64,000 nucleotides of DNA from Polynucleobacter sp. MWH-UH25E. Its GTDB lineage: Bacteria > Pseudomonadota > Gammaproteobacteria > Burkholderiales > Burkholderiaceae. Below are positions 49,046 to 57,879 of the stretch, piece after piece. The translations under genes were made by a program, and so were the position numbers. Below the pieces are notes generated by a model that worked only from the letters and a program-made list of their open reading frames with translations, did no database searches and was not told where the DNA came from. The number at the start of each line of letters is the position of its first letter. Positions within the stretch are counted from its first letter, which is position 1. The DNA lies in assembly GCF_018687095.1 (NCBI RefSeq), contig NZ_CP061286.1, positions 930,001-994,000 of the forward strand, in the 5' to 3' direction.

Positions 49046-50577
49046 GCAAACCTAAAAGACTGGTGTTGATTCTTGGCGATCAGCTGGATAGGCAGAGCTC
49101 TGCTTTAAAGGATTTTGACTTTAAGCATGATGAAGTAGTGATGATTGAGTCAATCCCAGAGGCTCAAGTGGTATTGTCCCACAAAGCCAAGATTGCTTTA
49201 TTTCTATCGGCTATGCGCCACTTTGCTAAAGAACTTGTCGGAGAAGGATATGCAGTTCATTACGTACGCGACTCAAAATTATCGATAGTCGATACCCTCA
49301 AAACATTATTAAAGCAAAAAAATATTACTCATTTAATTTGTGTCGAGCCTGGAGAGTGGCGCCTTAAGATTGCCATTGAAGATTTAGCGAAAGGCTCTGG
49401 TCTGCAGTTAGATATGCGCGAGGATGAACACTTTTATTGCAGTCATCGGGAGTTTAGAGAGTGGGCCGCCAATAAAAAAGAGTTACGTCTTGAGTTTTTC
49501 TACAGGCTCATGCGTAAAACGCACAACATTCTTTTGGATAAAGAGGGCAATCCCGAAGGCGGTCAGTGGAACTTTGACCAAGATAATCGCAAACCATATC
49601 CTAAATCAGGTCCCGGCATTATTGAGGCGCCTATTCTGTTTGAGCCTGATGAAATTACAAAAGAGGTGCTTGCATATGTGGAGGAAAATCATTCTGAGCA
49701 CCCAGGTTCACTTGAGCACTTTCGTTGGCCGGTAAACAGAGATCAGGCTTTGGAGGCTTTGCAGTACTTTGTGGACTATCGCCTCAGAAATTTTGGCATT
49801 TACCAAGATGCGATGTGGACAGACACTCCTTATGGGTGGCACTCTATTTTGTCGAGCTCCTTAAATCTCAAGCTACTCAATCCACGCGAGGTTATTTCTA
49901 CCGTCTTGGATGCTTGGAAGAAATATTCCCTTGATCTATCAACTGTTGAGGGATTCATTCGTCAAATATTGGGCTGGCGTGAATTTGTTCGGGGTATGTA
50001 TTACCTTGATATGCCCAAAATGGCCCAAGATAATTACTATAGCCATCAACGCGCTTTGCCGGATTGGTATTGGACTGGCAAAACAAAAATGCGTTGTATG
50101 CAAGATGCCGTTGGTCATACACTCAAATATGGATATGCTCACCATATTCAGCGCCTAATGGTAACTGGCAACTTTGCATTATTGGCCGAGATATTGCCGT
50201 CCGCTGTCTGTGATTGGTATTTAGCAGTTTATGTAGATGCGATTGAGTGGGTTGAGTTACCCAACACTGCTGGAATGGCCTTATTTGCTAATGGCGGACG
50301 TTTTACAAGCAAGCCCTATATCGCCAGTGGCGCTTACATTAAGCGCATGAGTAACTACTGTGGGGGCTGTCAATATAAGCCTGATGTACGGTTTGGTGAA
50401 AATGCTTGCCCTGTGACAACTCTATACTGGAATTTCTTAATCAAACATCGCAAGCAATTTGATAGCAATCCGCGTACGCGATTGATGACGGCAAATCTGA
50501 AGAAGATAAATGATGCCGATCAATCTGCAATAGTTGAGCATGCCCAACAAGTATTAAATAATCTGAATCATTTATAA
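49042..50577 (+). CDS. Iron-sulfur (6-4) photolyase/cryptochrome (FeS-BCP, PhrB-like)
   Basis: A 511-aa prokaryotic (6-4) photolyase. N-terminal LVLILGDQLD and the FAD-binding half are typical of the FeS-BCP/CryPro group. Four cysteines fit the [4Fe-4S] site: Cys352, Cys440, Cys443 and Cys456. Their spacing (88, 3, 13) equals that of Agrobacterium PhrB as I remember it. It repairs UV (6-4) photoproducts with light and complements the dimer-type Cry-DASH at 7237. Confidence 0.93.
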   Translation: MSKPKRLVLILGDQLDRQSSALKDFDFKHDEVVMIESIPEAQVVLSHKAKIALFLSAMRHFAKELVGEGYAVHYVRDSKLSIVDTLKTLLKQKNITHLICVEPGEWRLKIAIEDLAKGSGLQLDMREDEHFYCSHREFREWAANKKELRLEFFYRLMRKTHNILLDKEGNPEGGQWNFDQDNRKPYPKSGPGIIEAPILFEPDEITKEVLAYVEENHSEHPGSLEHFRWPVNRDQALEALQYFVDYRLRNFGIYQDAMWTDTPYGWHSILSSSLNLKLLNPREVISTVLDAWKKYSLDLSTVEGFIRQILGWREFVRGMYYLDMPKMAQDNYYSHQRALPDWYWTGKTKMRCMQDAVGHTLKYGYAHHIQRLMVTGNFALLAEILPSAVCDWYLAVYVDAIEWVELPNTAGMALFANGGRFTSKPYIASGAYIKRMSNYCGGCQYKPDVRFGENACPVTTLYWNFLIKHRKQFDSNPRTRLMTANLKKINDADQSAIVEHAQQVLNNLNHL

Positions 50578-50582
50578 ATTCC

Positions 50583-50744
50583 ATGAAGTCATCTTTTAAG
50601 GGTAATAAATCTTACCTACCAAGAAAGATTTGTGTTGTTTGTAAAAAGGAAATGACTTGGCGAAAGTCTTGGGAGAAAAACTGGGAGTCGATTAAGTACT
50701 GCTCTGATGCCTGCCGGAAGCGCTCTGGTAATTCTCAAGCCTAG
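50583..50744 (+). CDS. DUF2256 zinc-ribbon protein
   Basis: A 53-aa protein with CVVC (17-20) and C-x3-C (40, 44) and the conserved MTWRKSWEKNWESIKYCS block. DUF2256 proteins are commonly neighbours of photolyases. It starts 5 bp after the photolyase stop, so it is in the same operon. Too short for most gene callers. Confidence 0.85.
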   Translation: MKSSFKGNKSYLPRKICVVCKKEMTWRKSWEKNWESIKYCSDACRKRSGNSQA

Positions 50745-50751
50745 ACCGTTC

Positions 50752-51447
50752 TTACCAGGGCAACCTTTCTCCAGAGTAAGAAATAAAGCCACCAGAATCT
50801 TTTGCCTCAATGCTCTTCATGACATTTAGCATATCGGTACAGGCATCAATTGCGGGTCTACCGATTTGTTGGCCCTTGAATGGTTTGGATAGCCTAGAGT
50901 TCACAGTGCCAGGATGCATTGCGATAAGGGCAATATTGGGTTTGGTCCTTGCAAGCTCAATCGAAGCTGTTTTGATGAGCATATTCAATGCCGCTTTAGA
51001 GCTACGATAGCTATACCAACCTCCAAGACGGTTATCTTCAATGCTGCCCACCTTTGCGGAAAGCGTCACCATCAAACTTCCCAAGGGATCTAATAGAGGT
51101 AAAAAATGACGCATGGTTAATCCGGGTCCAATGGCGTTTATTTGCATAAGCTCAATGAGCTGTTCAGACTTGAGGTCATCCAATCGTTTTTCAGGCATCC
51201 AGCGATCTGTATGCAAAACTCCGATCGTATTAATAATTAGCTGATAGGGATCTTGTTGGGCTAGCGAGCTTGCACAAGTTTGAATAGTCTCGGGATCGAG
51301 ATAATCAATGGCGGGTATAGATTTACGGTGAATACCTGCAACCCCGATACAAGAAGGGTCATTGTTTAGAAGCTCAACAAATGCTGATCCAATCGTTCCC
51401 GAGGAGCCGATGACTAGTGCGCGAAAGGGCTTGGATAGAATTTGCAA
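50752..51447 (-). CDS. SDR family oxidoreductase (CsgA-like)
   Basis: A 231-aa SDR with cofactor loop GSSGTIGSA, catalytic YSYRSSKAAL and NTIGV. Such short SDRs are regular members of the light-stress cluster found with photolyase, DUF3833 and chalcone-isomerase-like genes. Convergent with DUF2256; divergent from the DCC gene across 59 bp. Confidence 0.85.
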   Translation of the reverse strand: MQILSKPFRALVIGSSGTIGSAFVELLNNDPSCIGVAGIHRKSIPAIDYLDPETIQTCASSLAQQDPYQLIINTIGVLHTDRWMPEKRLDDLKSEQLIELMQINAIGPGLTMRHFLPLLDPLGSLMVTLSAKVGSIEDNRLGGWYSYRSSKAALNMLIKTASIELARTKPNIALIAMHPGTVNSRLSKPFKGQQIGRPAIDACTDMLNVMKSIEAKDSGGFISYSGERLPW

Positions 51448-51476
51448 AGTTTTATTAAATTAATTGTTGCCCTGCC

Positions 51477-51503
51477 AGTTTATTCAATAAGTCTTACACT
51501 TGC
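51477..51503 (+). promoter_or_regulatory. Shared 27-bp promoter/leader motif, copy 2 (before the DCC gene)
   Basis: The dyad core TTATTCAATAA is followed by GTCTTACACTTGC, 3 nt before the ATG at 51507. Only two bases differ from copy 1 at 48746-48772. It also lies 30 bp from the divergent SDR start. Confidence 0.6.
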
Positions 51504-51506
51504 TTC

Positions 51507-51902
51507 ATGGCTGGCAATTTACAACAACTCACCTTGTTTTACGATGGCGCATGCCCTTTGTGCCAGGCTGAAATTTTGTTTTTATCTGGCCGGAATCAAG
51601 AAAATCTATTGCGCTTTGTGGATATCCACTCGAGCCAATATGATCCTGAAAAAGTCGGGGTTACTTGTGAGCAAGCCTTAGCTGCAATGTATGGACAGTA
51701 TGCTGATGGTTCCCTGGTTCAAGGTGCGGCGGTATTCCCTGAGGCCTACAGAAGGGCCAACCTTCGTTTTTTAACCTGGCTTTTCTCCAGAAAATCTCTG
51801 CAACCATTTCTGAGATTTTCTTATCAAGTCTTTGCTAAAAATCGGCATGCGATTTCCAGTGTCATTGGACCTATTGCTTTACGTTTGGTACAGAAAAAAT
51901 AA
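51507..51902 (+). CDS. DCC-family (DUF393) thiol-disulfide oxidoreductase
   Basis: A 131-aa thioredoxin-like protein. FYDGACPLCQAEILFL carries the redox CPLC motif after the family DGxCPxC block, and AAVFPEAYRR is also typical. The electron partner is unknown. It overlaps the next gene by one base; likely first gene of the DCC-CHI-DUF3833 unit. Confidence 0.87.
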   Translation: MAGNLQQLTLFYDGACPLCQAEILFLSGRNQENLLRFVDIHSSQYDPEKVGVTCEQALAAMYGQYADGSLVQGAAVFPEAYRRANLRFLTWLFSRKSLQPFLRFSYQVFAKNRHAISSVIGPIALRLVQKK

Positions 51903-52465
51903 TGAAATATTTTGCAAAGTTATTTTTGGCTGCAGTACTGCTGGTGGCTTATGCAATGAACTTCACTAGTTTTGCCCGTGATCTGGTATACATAGACCAG
52001 GTGCTCAATCCTGCAAAACTTCAAGGAAGTGGCAAGCTTACTTGGTGGGGCTTGCATATTTATGATGCCAGCTTTTATCGAGCTGGCTCGTTCAGCTCAC
52101 CTGAGTTTGCCTTACATCTTCAGTATCACAAATCTCTGAGTGGGCTTGCTATTGCCAATCGCTCTGCAGAGGAAATGAGTAAGTTAGGTGTTCCTGATAC
52201 CCAAGCCCAGCTTTGGGGAAAGCAATTGGCGATATTTTTGCCAAACGTAGAACCAGGTCAAAGTTTGACAGCAATCTATAACCCCAAACAAGGAACTACT
52301 TTCTATTTCGATGGGAATCCGTTGGCGCAAATTGCTGGCGCGGATTTTTCAAAAGCATTTTTTGGGATCTGGCTTGATCCAAAAACCAGTGCTCCCAAAT
52401 TACGGGAGCAACTATTGGGGCAACACTGCCCGCCACCTTTATTGCAGGAGTCGTGTAAGCAATGA
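51902..52465 (+). CDS. Chalcone isomerase-like periplasmic protein
   Basis: A 187-aa protein with a signal peptide (about 1-25) and the bacterial chalcone-isomerase-like fold (GSGKLTWWGLHIYDASFYRAG, ALHLQYHKSLSGLAIANRSAEEM). It probably binds fatty acid or another lipid rather than chalcone. Overlaps its neighbours on both sides by 1-4 bp. Confidence 0.85.
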   Translation: MKYFAKLFLAAVLLVAYAMNFTSFARDLVYIDQVLNPAKLQGSGKLTWWGLHIYDASFYRAGSFSSPEFALHLQYHKSLSGLAIANRSAEEMSKLGVPDTQAQLWGKQLAIFLPNVEPGQSLTAIYNPKQGTTFYFDGNPLAQIAGADFSKAFFGIWLDPKTSAPKLREQLLGQHCPPPLLQESCKQ

Positions 52466-53010
52466 AAAGCTTATCTAAAAGTCTATCAACATTCATTTTC
52501 TGCTCATCTCTTTTATTAGGGTGCGCGGGACCTCAGGTATCTCAATATGCCAATGAAAAGCCAACTCTTGATTTAAGTGAGTATTTCAATGGCACGATTG
52601 ACGCTTACGGCATTTTCACGAATCGAAGTGGTGAGGTGGTCAAGCGTTTTACCGTGCTAATGCAGGCTAGTTGGAAAGTAGTGGATGGCAAAAAAGTAGG
52701 CACTTTGGATGAGAGTTTTGAATATTCAGATGGCACTAAACAAAAGCGTATTTGGGTGATTACCGAAGTTTCACCGGGCAAGTATGTTGGCAGAGCTGAC
52801 GATGTAGTGGGTGATGCTAGTGGCACTGCTGCAGGTAATGCCCTCAATTGGGCTTATACGCTAGCGCTACCTGTGGATGGCACGATCTATCACGTTCAGT
52901 TCGACGACTGGATGTATCTCATGAACTCAAAAGTGATGATCAATAAAGCCAAGATGAGCAAGTTTGGTATTGAGCTTGGCGAGGTGACTCTGAGCTTCTA
53001 CAAGCGTTAA
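52462..53010 (+). CDS. DUF3833 lipoprotein
   Basis: A 182-aa lipoprotein with lipobox LLLGC at residues about 17-21. Family motifs are YFNGTIDAYGIFTNRSGEVVKRF and DDWMYLMN. It accompanies chalcone-isomerase-like proteins in photo-oxidative-stress regulons of several proteobacteria. Biochemistry unknown. Confidence 0.87.
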   Translation: MKSLSKSLSTFIFCSSLLLGCAGPQVSQYANEKPTLDLSEYFNGTIDAYGIFTNRSGEVVKRFTVLMQASWKVVDGKKVGTLDESFEYSDGTKQKRIWVITEVSPGKYVGRADDVVGDASGTAAGNALNWAYTLALPVDGTIYHVQFDDWMYLMNSKVMINKAKMSKFGIELGEVTLSFYKR

Positions 53011-53037
53011 TGTCAATAGATAACGGATTACCCAAAT

Positions 53038-53067
53038 AAAACCCCCAGACATGACTCTGGGGTTTTT
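53038..53067. terminator. Terminator between DUF3833 and ahpF
   Basis: AACCCCCAGA / TCTGGGGTTT hairpin with T-run on the plus strand; an A-run precedes it, so it may act on the convergent ahpF transcript too. Confidence 0.85.
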
Positions 53068-53092
53068 ATTTTGTTGCTGCGAATAATGCTAC

Positions 53093-54673
53093 TTATGCAG
53101 CAACCTCAGCCGGCTCTTCCTCGGTAACCGAATGGCGAATCAAGTAATCAAACGCGCCTAGAGAAGCTTTTGCACCTTCGCCCATGGCAATGATGATTTG
53201 CTTGTAGGGAACGGTGGTGCAATCGCCTGCTGCAAATACGCCTGGAACAGAGGTTTCACCTTTTGCATCCACCATAATCTCTCCGCGTGGAGATAGTTCT
53301 ATCGTCCCTTTGAGCCATTCGGTGTTTGGTAACAAACCAATTTGTACAAAGATGCCTTCTAGCTCAACTGTATGTTCGGCATTATTAGTGCGATCTTGAT
53401 AGCGTAGGCCGTTAACCTTGCTGCCATCGCCCAATACTTCTTTAGTAAGCGCGCTCTTGATAACGGTCACATTAGTTAGGCTTAATAGCTTTTTCTGTAA
53501 TACAGCGTCAGCACGCAATTGATTATCAAACTCAATCAAGGTGACATGGCTCACAATACCTGCCAAATCAATTGCTGCCTCAACCCCAGAATTACCCCCG
53601 CCAATTACTGCAACGCGCTTACCTTTGAATAAAGGGCCATCACAGTGTGGGCAGTAGGCAACGCCTTTGTTGCGATACTCTTGTTCGCCAGGAACATTCA
53701 TTTCTCTCCAGCGTGCGCCGGTGCTAATGATGACGGATTTACTTTTTAATACTGCACCATTCGCCATTTCTACTTCAATGCCAGAGTTAGTTTTACGCAA
53801 TGCGTTAGCACGTTGCAAATTCATGATGTCGACTTCATAGTCTTTGACGTGCTGTTCAAGAGCTTGAACTAATTTAGGGCCTTCAGTATGTGAAACGGAG
53901 ATGAAGTTCTCAATGCCTAAGGTATCCATTACTTGGCCACCAAAACGCTCAGCAACAATGCCCGTACGAATACCTTTACGAGCCGCATAAATTGCTGCCG
54001 CTGATCCAGCAGGGCCGCCGCCAACGATTAAAACATCAAAGTCACCCTTGGCATTTAGCTTGGCCGCCTCTTCTTCGGCGCTACCAGTGTCGAGTTTGGC
54101 AATAATTTCCTCTGCACCCATGCGACCCTGGCCAAAGACTTCGCCATTCAAGATCACTGTTGGTACAGCCATGATTTGATATTGATCTACCAATGGCTGG
54201 AAAAGGGCGCCATCGATCATTTCATGTTCGATATTGGGGTTAAGCGCAGCCATCAAGTTGAGTGCCTGAACTACATCTGGGCAGTTATGGCATGACAAGG
54301 AGATAAATGTTTGGAAACGGAACTTGCCATCCAATTTACGAATACGCGCCAGAATATCTTCTTCCACTTTTGGTGGATAGCCGCTGGCTTGCAAGATTGC
54401 CAAAATGAATGAAGTCATTTCATGGCCCATTGGCAGGCCAGCAAAGCGAATACGGGCTGCTTCACCGGTCTTGCTAACAGTAAAGCTCGGTACATTTTTA
54501 TCGCTACCGTTAGTTGCTACTGTAATTTTGTCTGATTGCTCAGCCACTTCATTGAGTAGCTCACGCATTTGTGCGGAAGCAGGGCTATCGTCTAGCGATG
54601 CAATTAGTGTGATTGGTGAAACAATCTTTTCAAAATACGCTTTTAATTGGGTCTTAATGTTGTTATCTAACAT
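53093..54673 (-). CDS. ahpF: Alkyl hydroperoxide reductase subunit F
   Basis: A 526-aa flavoprotein reducing AhpC with NADH. An N-terminal double thioredoxin-like domain has CHNC; the FAD-binding GGGPAGSAAA, the thioredoxin-reductase CPHC (YCPHCDGPLF), NAD-binding GGGNSGVEAA and the C-terminal FAAGDCTTVPYKQI are clear. Length is normal. Downstream of ahpC in the same direction. Confidence 0.97.
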   Translation of the reverse strand: MLDNNIKTQLKAYFEKIVSPITLIASLDDSPASAQMRELLNEVAEQSDKITVATNGSDKNVPSFTVSKTGEAARIRFAGLPMGHEMTSFILAILQASGYPPKVEEDILARIRKLDGKFRFQTFISLSCHNCPDVVQALNLMAALNPNIEHEMIDGALFQPLVDQYQIMAVPTVILNGEVFGQGRMGAEEIIAKLDTGSAEEEAAKLNAKGDFDVLIVGGGPAGSAAAIYAARKGIRTGIVAERFGGQVMDTLGIENFISVSHTEGPKLVQALEQHVKDYEVDIMNLQRANALRKTNSGIEVEMANGAVLKSKSVIISTGARWREMNVPGEQEYRNKGVAYCPHCDGPLFKGKRVAVIGGGNSGVEAAIDLAGIVSHVTLIEFDNQLRADAVLQKKLLSLTNVTVIKSALTKEVLGDGSKVNGLRYQDRTNNAEHTVELEGIFVQIGLLPNTEWLKGTIELSPRGEIMVDAKGETSVPGVFAAGDCTTVPYKQIIIAMGEGAKASLGAFDYLIRHSVTEEEPAEVAA

Positions 54674-54728
54674 GGTGACATCCTTTGTGTAAATTTCAGT
54701 GAGTCCATTGGGCAGGATCTTGTCCTCT

Positions 54729-54759
54729 CCAATAGACTCTCCGGAGAGAGTCTGATTGG
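54729..54759 (-). promoter_or_regulatory. Intercistronic hairpin between ahpC and ahpF
   Basis: CCAAT-AGACTCTC / GAGAGTCT-ATTGG forms a 13-bp stem with one bulge and a CGGA loop, without a T-run. It probably protects ahpC mRNA or reduces ahpF expression, giving AhpC excess. Confidence 0.7.
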
Positions 54760-54773
54760 TTAAGATCGATCGA

Positions 54774-55337
54774 TTAGATCTTGCCTACGAGGTCCAAAGA
54801 TGGAGTCAAAGTAGCTGCGCCTTCTTTCCATTTTGCTGGGCATACTTCACCTGGATGAGCGGCTGTGTATTGAGCGGCTTTGAGCTTACGCAATGTTTCA
54901 GAAACATCACGAGCGATTTCATTAGAGTGAATCTCAGCTGTCTTGATCACGCCCTCTGGGTTGATGATGAATGTGCCACGCAATGCCAAACCTGCTTCAG
55001 GAATATGTACGCCAAATGCGTTTGTCAATGTGTGTGTTGGGTCGCCAACGAGAGGGAACTTTGCTTTACCAACAGCAGGAGATGTCTCATGCCAAACTTT
55101 GTGTGAGAAATGCGTGTCAGTTGTAACGATATACACTTCAGCACCTAATTTTTGGAACTCAGCATAGTTCTCAGCTGCGTCTTCAATTTCAGTTGGGCAG
55201 TTAAATGTAAATGCTGCTGGCATGAAAATGAGAACTGACCATTTGCCCTTGAGGGTCTCGTCAGTGATAGTTACAAACTTACCATTGTGGAACGCTTCGG
55301 TTTTGAATGGTTGTACGGCTGTATTGATAATAGACAT
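54774..55337 (-). CDS. ahpC: Alkyl hydroperoxide reductase subunit C (2-Cys peroxiredoxin)
   Basis: A 187-aa peroxiredoxin. The peroxidatic Cys lies in FMPAAFTFNCPTE and the resolving Cys in HPGEVCPAKW. GGAG precedes the ATG. It reduces H2O2, organic peroxides and peroxynitrite with AhpF. Confidence 0.97.
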   Translation of the reverse strand: MSIINTAVQPFKTEAFHNGKFVTITDETLKGKWSVLIFMPAAFTFNCPTEIEDAAENYAEFQKLGAEVYIVTTDTHFSHKVWHETSPAVGKAKFPLVGDPTHTLTNAFGVHIPEAGLALRGTFIINPEGVIKTAEIHSNEIARDVSETLRKLKAAQYTAAHPGEVCPAKWKEGAATLTPSLDLVGKI

Positions 55338-55414
55338 GGTGCTCCTTTTCCTTTTTTAACTAAATGATTCGTGAAAAACTGTGACAACGGAGTCCATTCT
55401 AGGCACTATCTTGA

Positions 55415-55431
55415 TATTTGTATAACAAATA
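55415..55431. promoter_or_regulatory. 17-bp palindrome in the ahpC upstream region
   Basis: TATTTGTATAACAAATA is a perfect 7-3-7 inverted repeat 78 nt before the ahpC start, in a very AT-rich region. An OxyR- or LysR-type operator is plausible. The next gene at 55550 is divergent, so either promoter may use it. Confidence 0.5.
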
Positions 55432-55549
55432 ATATTGATATAAATAATCGATTTATTAGATAACAAAAACTGGGTTATAAACCCCTAAAAAGCGGGATAA
55501 TGATGGCTTAGTTCAATTCCTTTGATAACCACTTTAATAAGACATCTTT

Positions 55550-56209
55550 ATGCACGTTTCATTTCTCAGGCTTGCAAAGCCAATTTCCTTAATTGCCTTT
55601 GCTCTTATTGCACTTTCAGGTTGTCAGTCCACTGGAAAAGATGGCAAACCGCTTACTCAAGAAGAGATCATTCAAAAGCGCGAGGCTACTCTGAAGATGG
55701 CGCAAACGGGATTGGATGCTTTGCTCAAGCAAAACCCAGCAGTCAAGAAAGAAATTGATGCGGCAGCAGGGTATGCGGTTTTTGATGCAACCAATGTCAA
55801 TATTGTGTTGATAGTCGTAGCGCGTGGCGAGGGCGTATTGTTCGACAAGCGTCGCAAAGAGCCCGTCTTTATGCAAGACCTTAAAACAGGCGAAGGTCTT
55901 GGAGCAGGCTATCAAACGCAATATCAAGTTGTCATTTTTAAGACAGCTTCAGCGATTGATCAATTCTTACTCTCCACTATAGATGGTCAGCAGGGCGGAA
56001 TTGATGTAGATGCAAACTTCTCAGCCGGATCTGGCGGAACGATTCGATCATTCAACCCAAGTATTACGATTTATACGGTTGGGTTATCTGGCTATGATTT
56101 ACAGGCAAACTGGGGTGGTGCTTTGTATTTGGTGGATCAGCAATTGAACGATGCCGCTACCTTAAAAAGCATGCCAAAGAAACCGACATCGGCTACTCCC
56201 GCCAAATAA
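55550..56209 (+). CDS. YSC84/SYLF-domain lipoprotein
   Basis: A 219-aa lipoprotein with lipobox LSGC (residues about 22-25). The SYLF (Ysc84) domain is seen in AAAGYAVFDATNVNIVLIVVARGEGVLFD, GAGYQTQYQVVIFKTASAIDQF and NPSITIYTVGLSGYDLQANWGGALY. The domain binds phospholipids in eukaryotes; bacterial envelope function is not known. Confidence 0.85.
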   Translation: MHVSFLRLAKPISLIAFALIALSGCQSTGKDGKPLTQEEIIQKREATLKMAQTGLDALLKQNPAVKKEIDAAAGYAVFDATNVNIVLIVVARGEGVLFDKRRKEPVFMQDLKTGEGLGAGYQTQYQVVIFKTASAIDQFLLSTIDGQQGGIDVDANFSAGSGGTIRSFNPSITIYTVGLSGYDLQANWGGALYLVDQQLNDAATLKSMPKKPTSATPAK

Positions 56210-56224
56210 CAGCCCTCAAAAATA

Positions 56225-56254
56225 AGAGCCTGGTATCTCTGTAAGTCAGGCTCT
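56225..56254. other. Stem-loop downstream of the YSC84 gene
   Basis: AGAGCCTG / CAGGCTCT with a 14-nt loop, not followed by T's. Perhaps a weak or Rho-assisted terminator. Confidence 0.45.
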
Positions 56255-56317
56255 ACTGGTATTTCTCTATAGCAACACCCCAAAACCGGAGTAGATTGGT
56301 ATATACCAATATCTCTT

Positions 56318-56860
56318 ATGGAGGGGTTGAGCAAAAGTCCGCAAAAGGCGATAGACGCCAGTAAGGCAGTAAGTCGAGTTGCCATGGAAAGTGCGCAAGC
56401 GATTGCTAGCATTAATCAAAAGGTAGCCCAAGAATTCGCTGAATTAATTCAAAAGCGGGTTTCTGATCTCATGAAAACGCAAGACCCAAAAACGGCATTT
56501 GATTTTGTTCATGCTGAGGTTTTGCAAGACGCTGCTAAAGAAGTTGCTCACTATCACCAGCAGTTGCTAGACGTGCTCCGAAGCGGAAATAAAGAATTGT
56601 CTGAAATCGCTGAAGAGATGATTCAAGATTCAAAGGCTGATCTGATTCATTTTGTAAATGATGCGACCAATAACGCACCCGTTGGCAGTGAGGCATACGT
56701 ATCTGTATTCAAGACCTCATTTAATAATGCGCTTCAGAATTTTGAATTAGTGCGCGCTGCAATGGCTGATTCATTCGCAAACTTTGAAAAGAGTGTTGAG
56801 AGTGTCACCAACTTATCTACCACTAAAGGTTCTTCAAAGAAGAAGCAGGGCAAAGACTAG
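56318..56860 (+). CDS. Phasin family protein
   Basis: A 180-aa helical protein of the Phasin_2 type (SKAVSRVAMESAQAIASINQKVAQEFAELIQKR, NALQNFELVRAAMADSFANFEKSV), with a Lys-rich tail. It coats polyhydroxyalkanoate granules. No PHA synthase lies in the window. Start ATG 56318 has a poor ribosome site. Confidence 0.85.
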   Translation: MEGLSKSPQKAIDASKAVSRVAMESAQAIASINQKVAQEFAELIQKRVSDLMKTQDPKTAFDFVHAEVLQDAAKEVAHYHQQLLDVLRSGNKELSEIAEEMIQDSKADLIHFVNDATNNAPVGSEAYVSVFKTSFNNALQNFELVRAAMADSFANFEKSVESVTNLSTTKGSSKKKQGKD

Positions 56861-56868
56861 GGCTGGCA

Positions 56869-57768
56869 TCAATATCGCATCTGGAGCTGCAGTGCGGTTT
56901 GAATAGTTTGATAGTGGATTTCGACGGTGGAGGTAATTTCTTTACCATAACCACCTGCCATTGAAAATGCAATGGGGATGTTTCGGTCAAGGCCATATTG
57001 AAATACGGCCTCATCCCTTAATTGCATTCCTTCTTTAGAGATTTTTAGTCTACCGAGGCGATCATCTTCATGGGGATCTGCGCCGGCAAGGTAAATGACA
57101 AAGTCAGGTTTAAATCGATTATCTAATTGATCAAGACAATCGTTGAGAGTCTGCAAATAAGTTTGGTCATCACAGCCATCTTGAAGGCCACAATCTAAAT
57201 CGCTTACCTCTTTTTGGAATGGGAAGTTATTTTCCCCGTGAATAGATAAAGTAAATATCGAAGAATCGTGTTGAAGTATGGAAGCAGTCCCATTACCTTG
57301 ATGAACATCGAGGTCAACAATTGCAATTCTGAGTTTAGGGTTGATTTCTTTCTGTAGGGTGCACGCGGCAACCGCCGCATCATTAAAAACGCAGAACCCA
57401 CTGCCACGATTACGATAAGCATGATGTGTGCCGCCGGCAAGGTTTCCTGAGATGCCATCTTGCATAGATGATTTAGCTGCGGCAATAGTCGCGCCGGCGG
57501 AGCGTCTAGAGCGCTCCACCATTTTCTCGCTCCATGGAAAGCCAATCTCCTTTTGCTCGGCATCGCTTAATTTACCATTTACAACTCTTAATAGATAGCT
57601 TGGGTCATGGGCGTAAAGTAATTGCGTATCGCTGGCAGCGGGAGCTTCGATTAGAAAAAGATTGGGTAGTTCACTAACCAAATCACGCAAGCGAGAATAT
57701 TTTTCCATCGGGAAGCGATGTCCCGGCGGAAGAGGTAAAACAAAATGGTCGGAATAGTAGGCGTTCAA
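56869..57768 (-). CDS. Histone deacetylase-family amidohydrolase
   Basis: A 299-aa class II-type deacetylase-like Zn enzyme: AGGTHHAYRNRGSGFCVFNDAAVAA, DLDVHQGNGTASI (metal Asp/His), YLAGADPHEDDRLGRL and MAGGYG. Bacterial members act on acetylated polyamines, acetoin-type or other amides. TTG start at 57768. Convergent with phasin. Confidence 0.88.
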   Translation of the reverse strand: MNAYYSDHFVLPLPPGHRFPMEKYSRLRDLVSELPNLFLIEAPAASDTQLLYAHDPSYLLRVVNGKLSDAEQKEIGFPWSEKMVERSRRSAGATIAAAKSSMQDGISGNLAGGTHHAYRNRGSGFCVFNDAAVAACTLQKEINPKLRIAIVDLDVHQGNGTASILQHDSSIFTLSIHGENNFPFQKEVSDLDCGLQDGCDDQTYLQTLNDCLDQLDNRFKPDFVIYLAGADPHEDDRLGRLKISKEGMQLRDEAVFQYGLDRNIPIAFSMAGGYGKEITSTVEIHYQTIQTALQLQMRY

Positions 57769-57879
57769 GGCTAATCAGTTGGCGGTTTAATTCATTCTAG
57801 CCGTGCTTTTCGACTCCTGCCTAGGAATGTCTTTTGGGGTATGATATTTTTTCTCATAACAAATATAAATAGGTGACAC

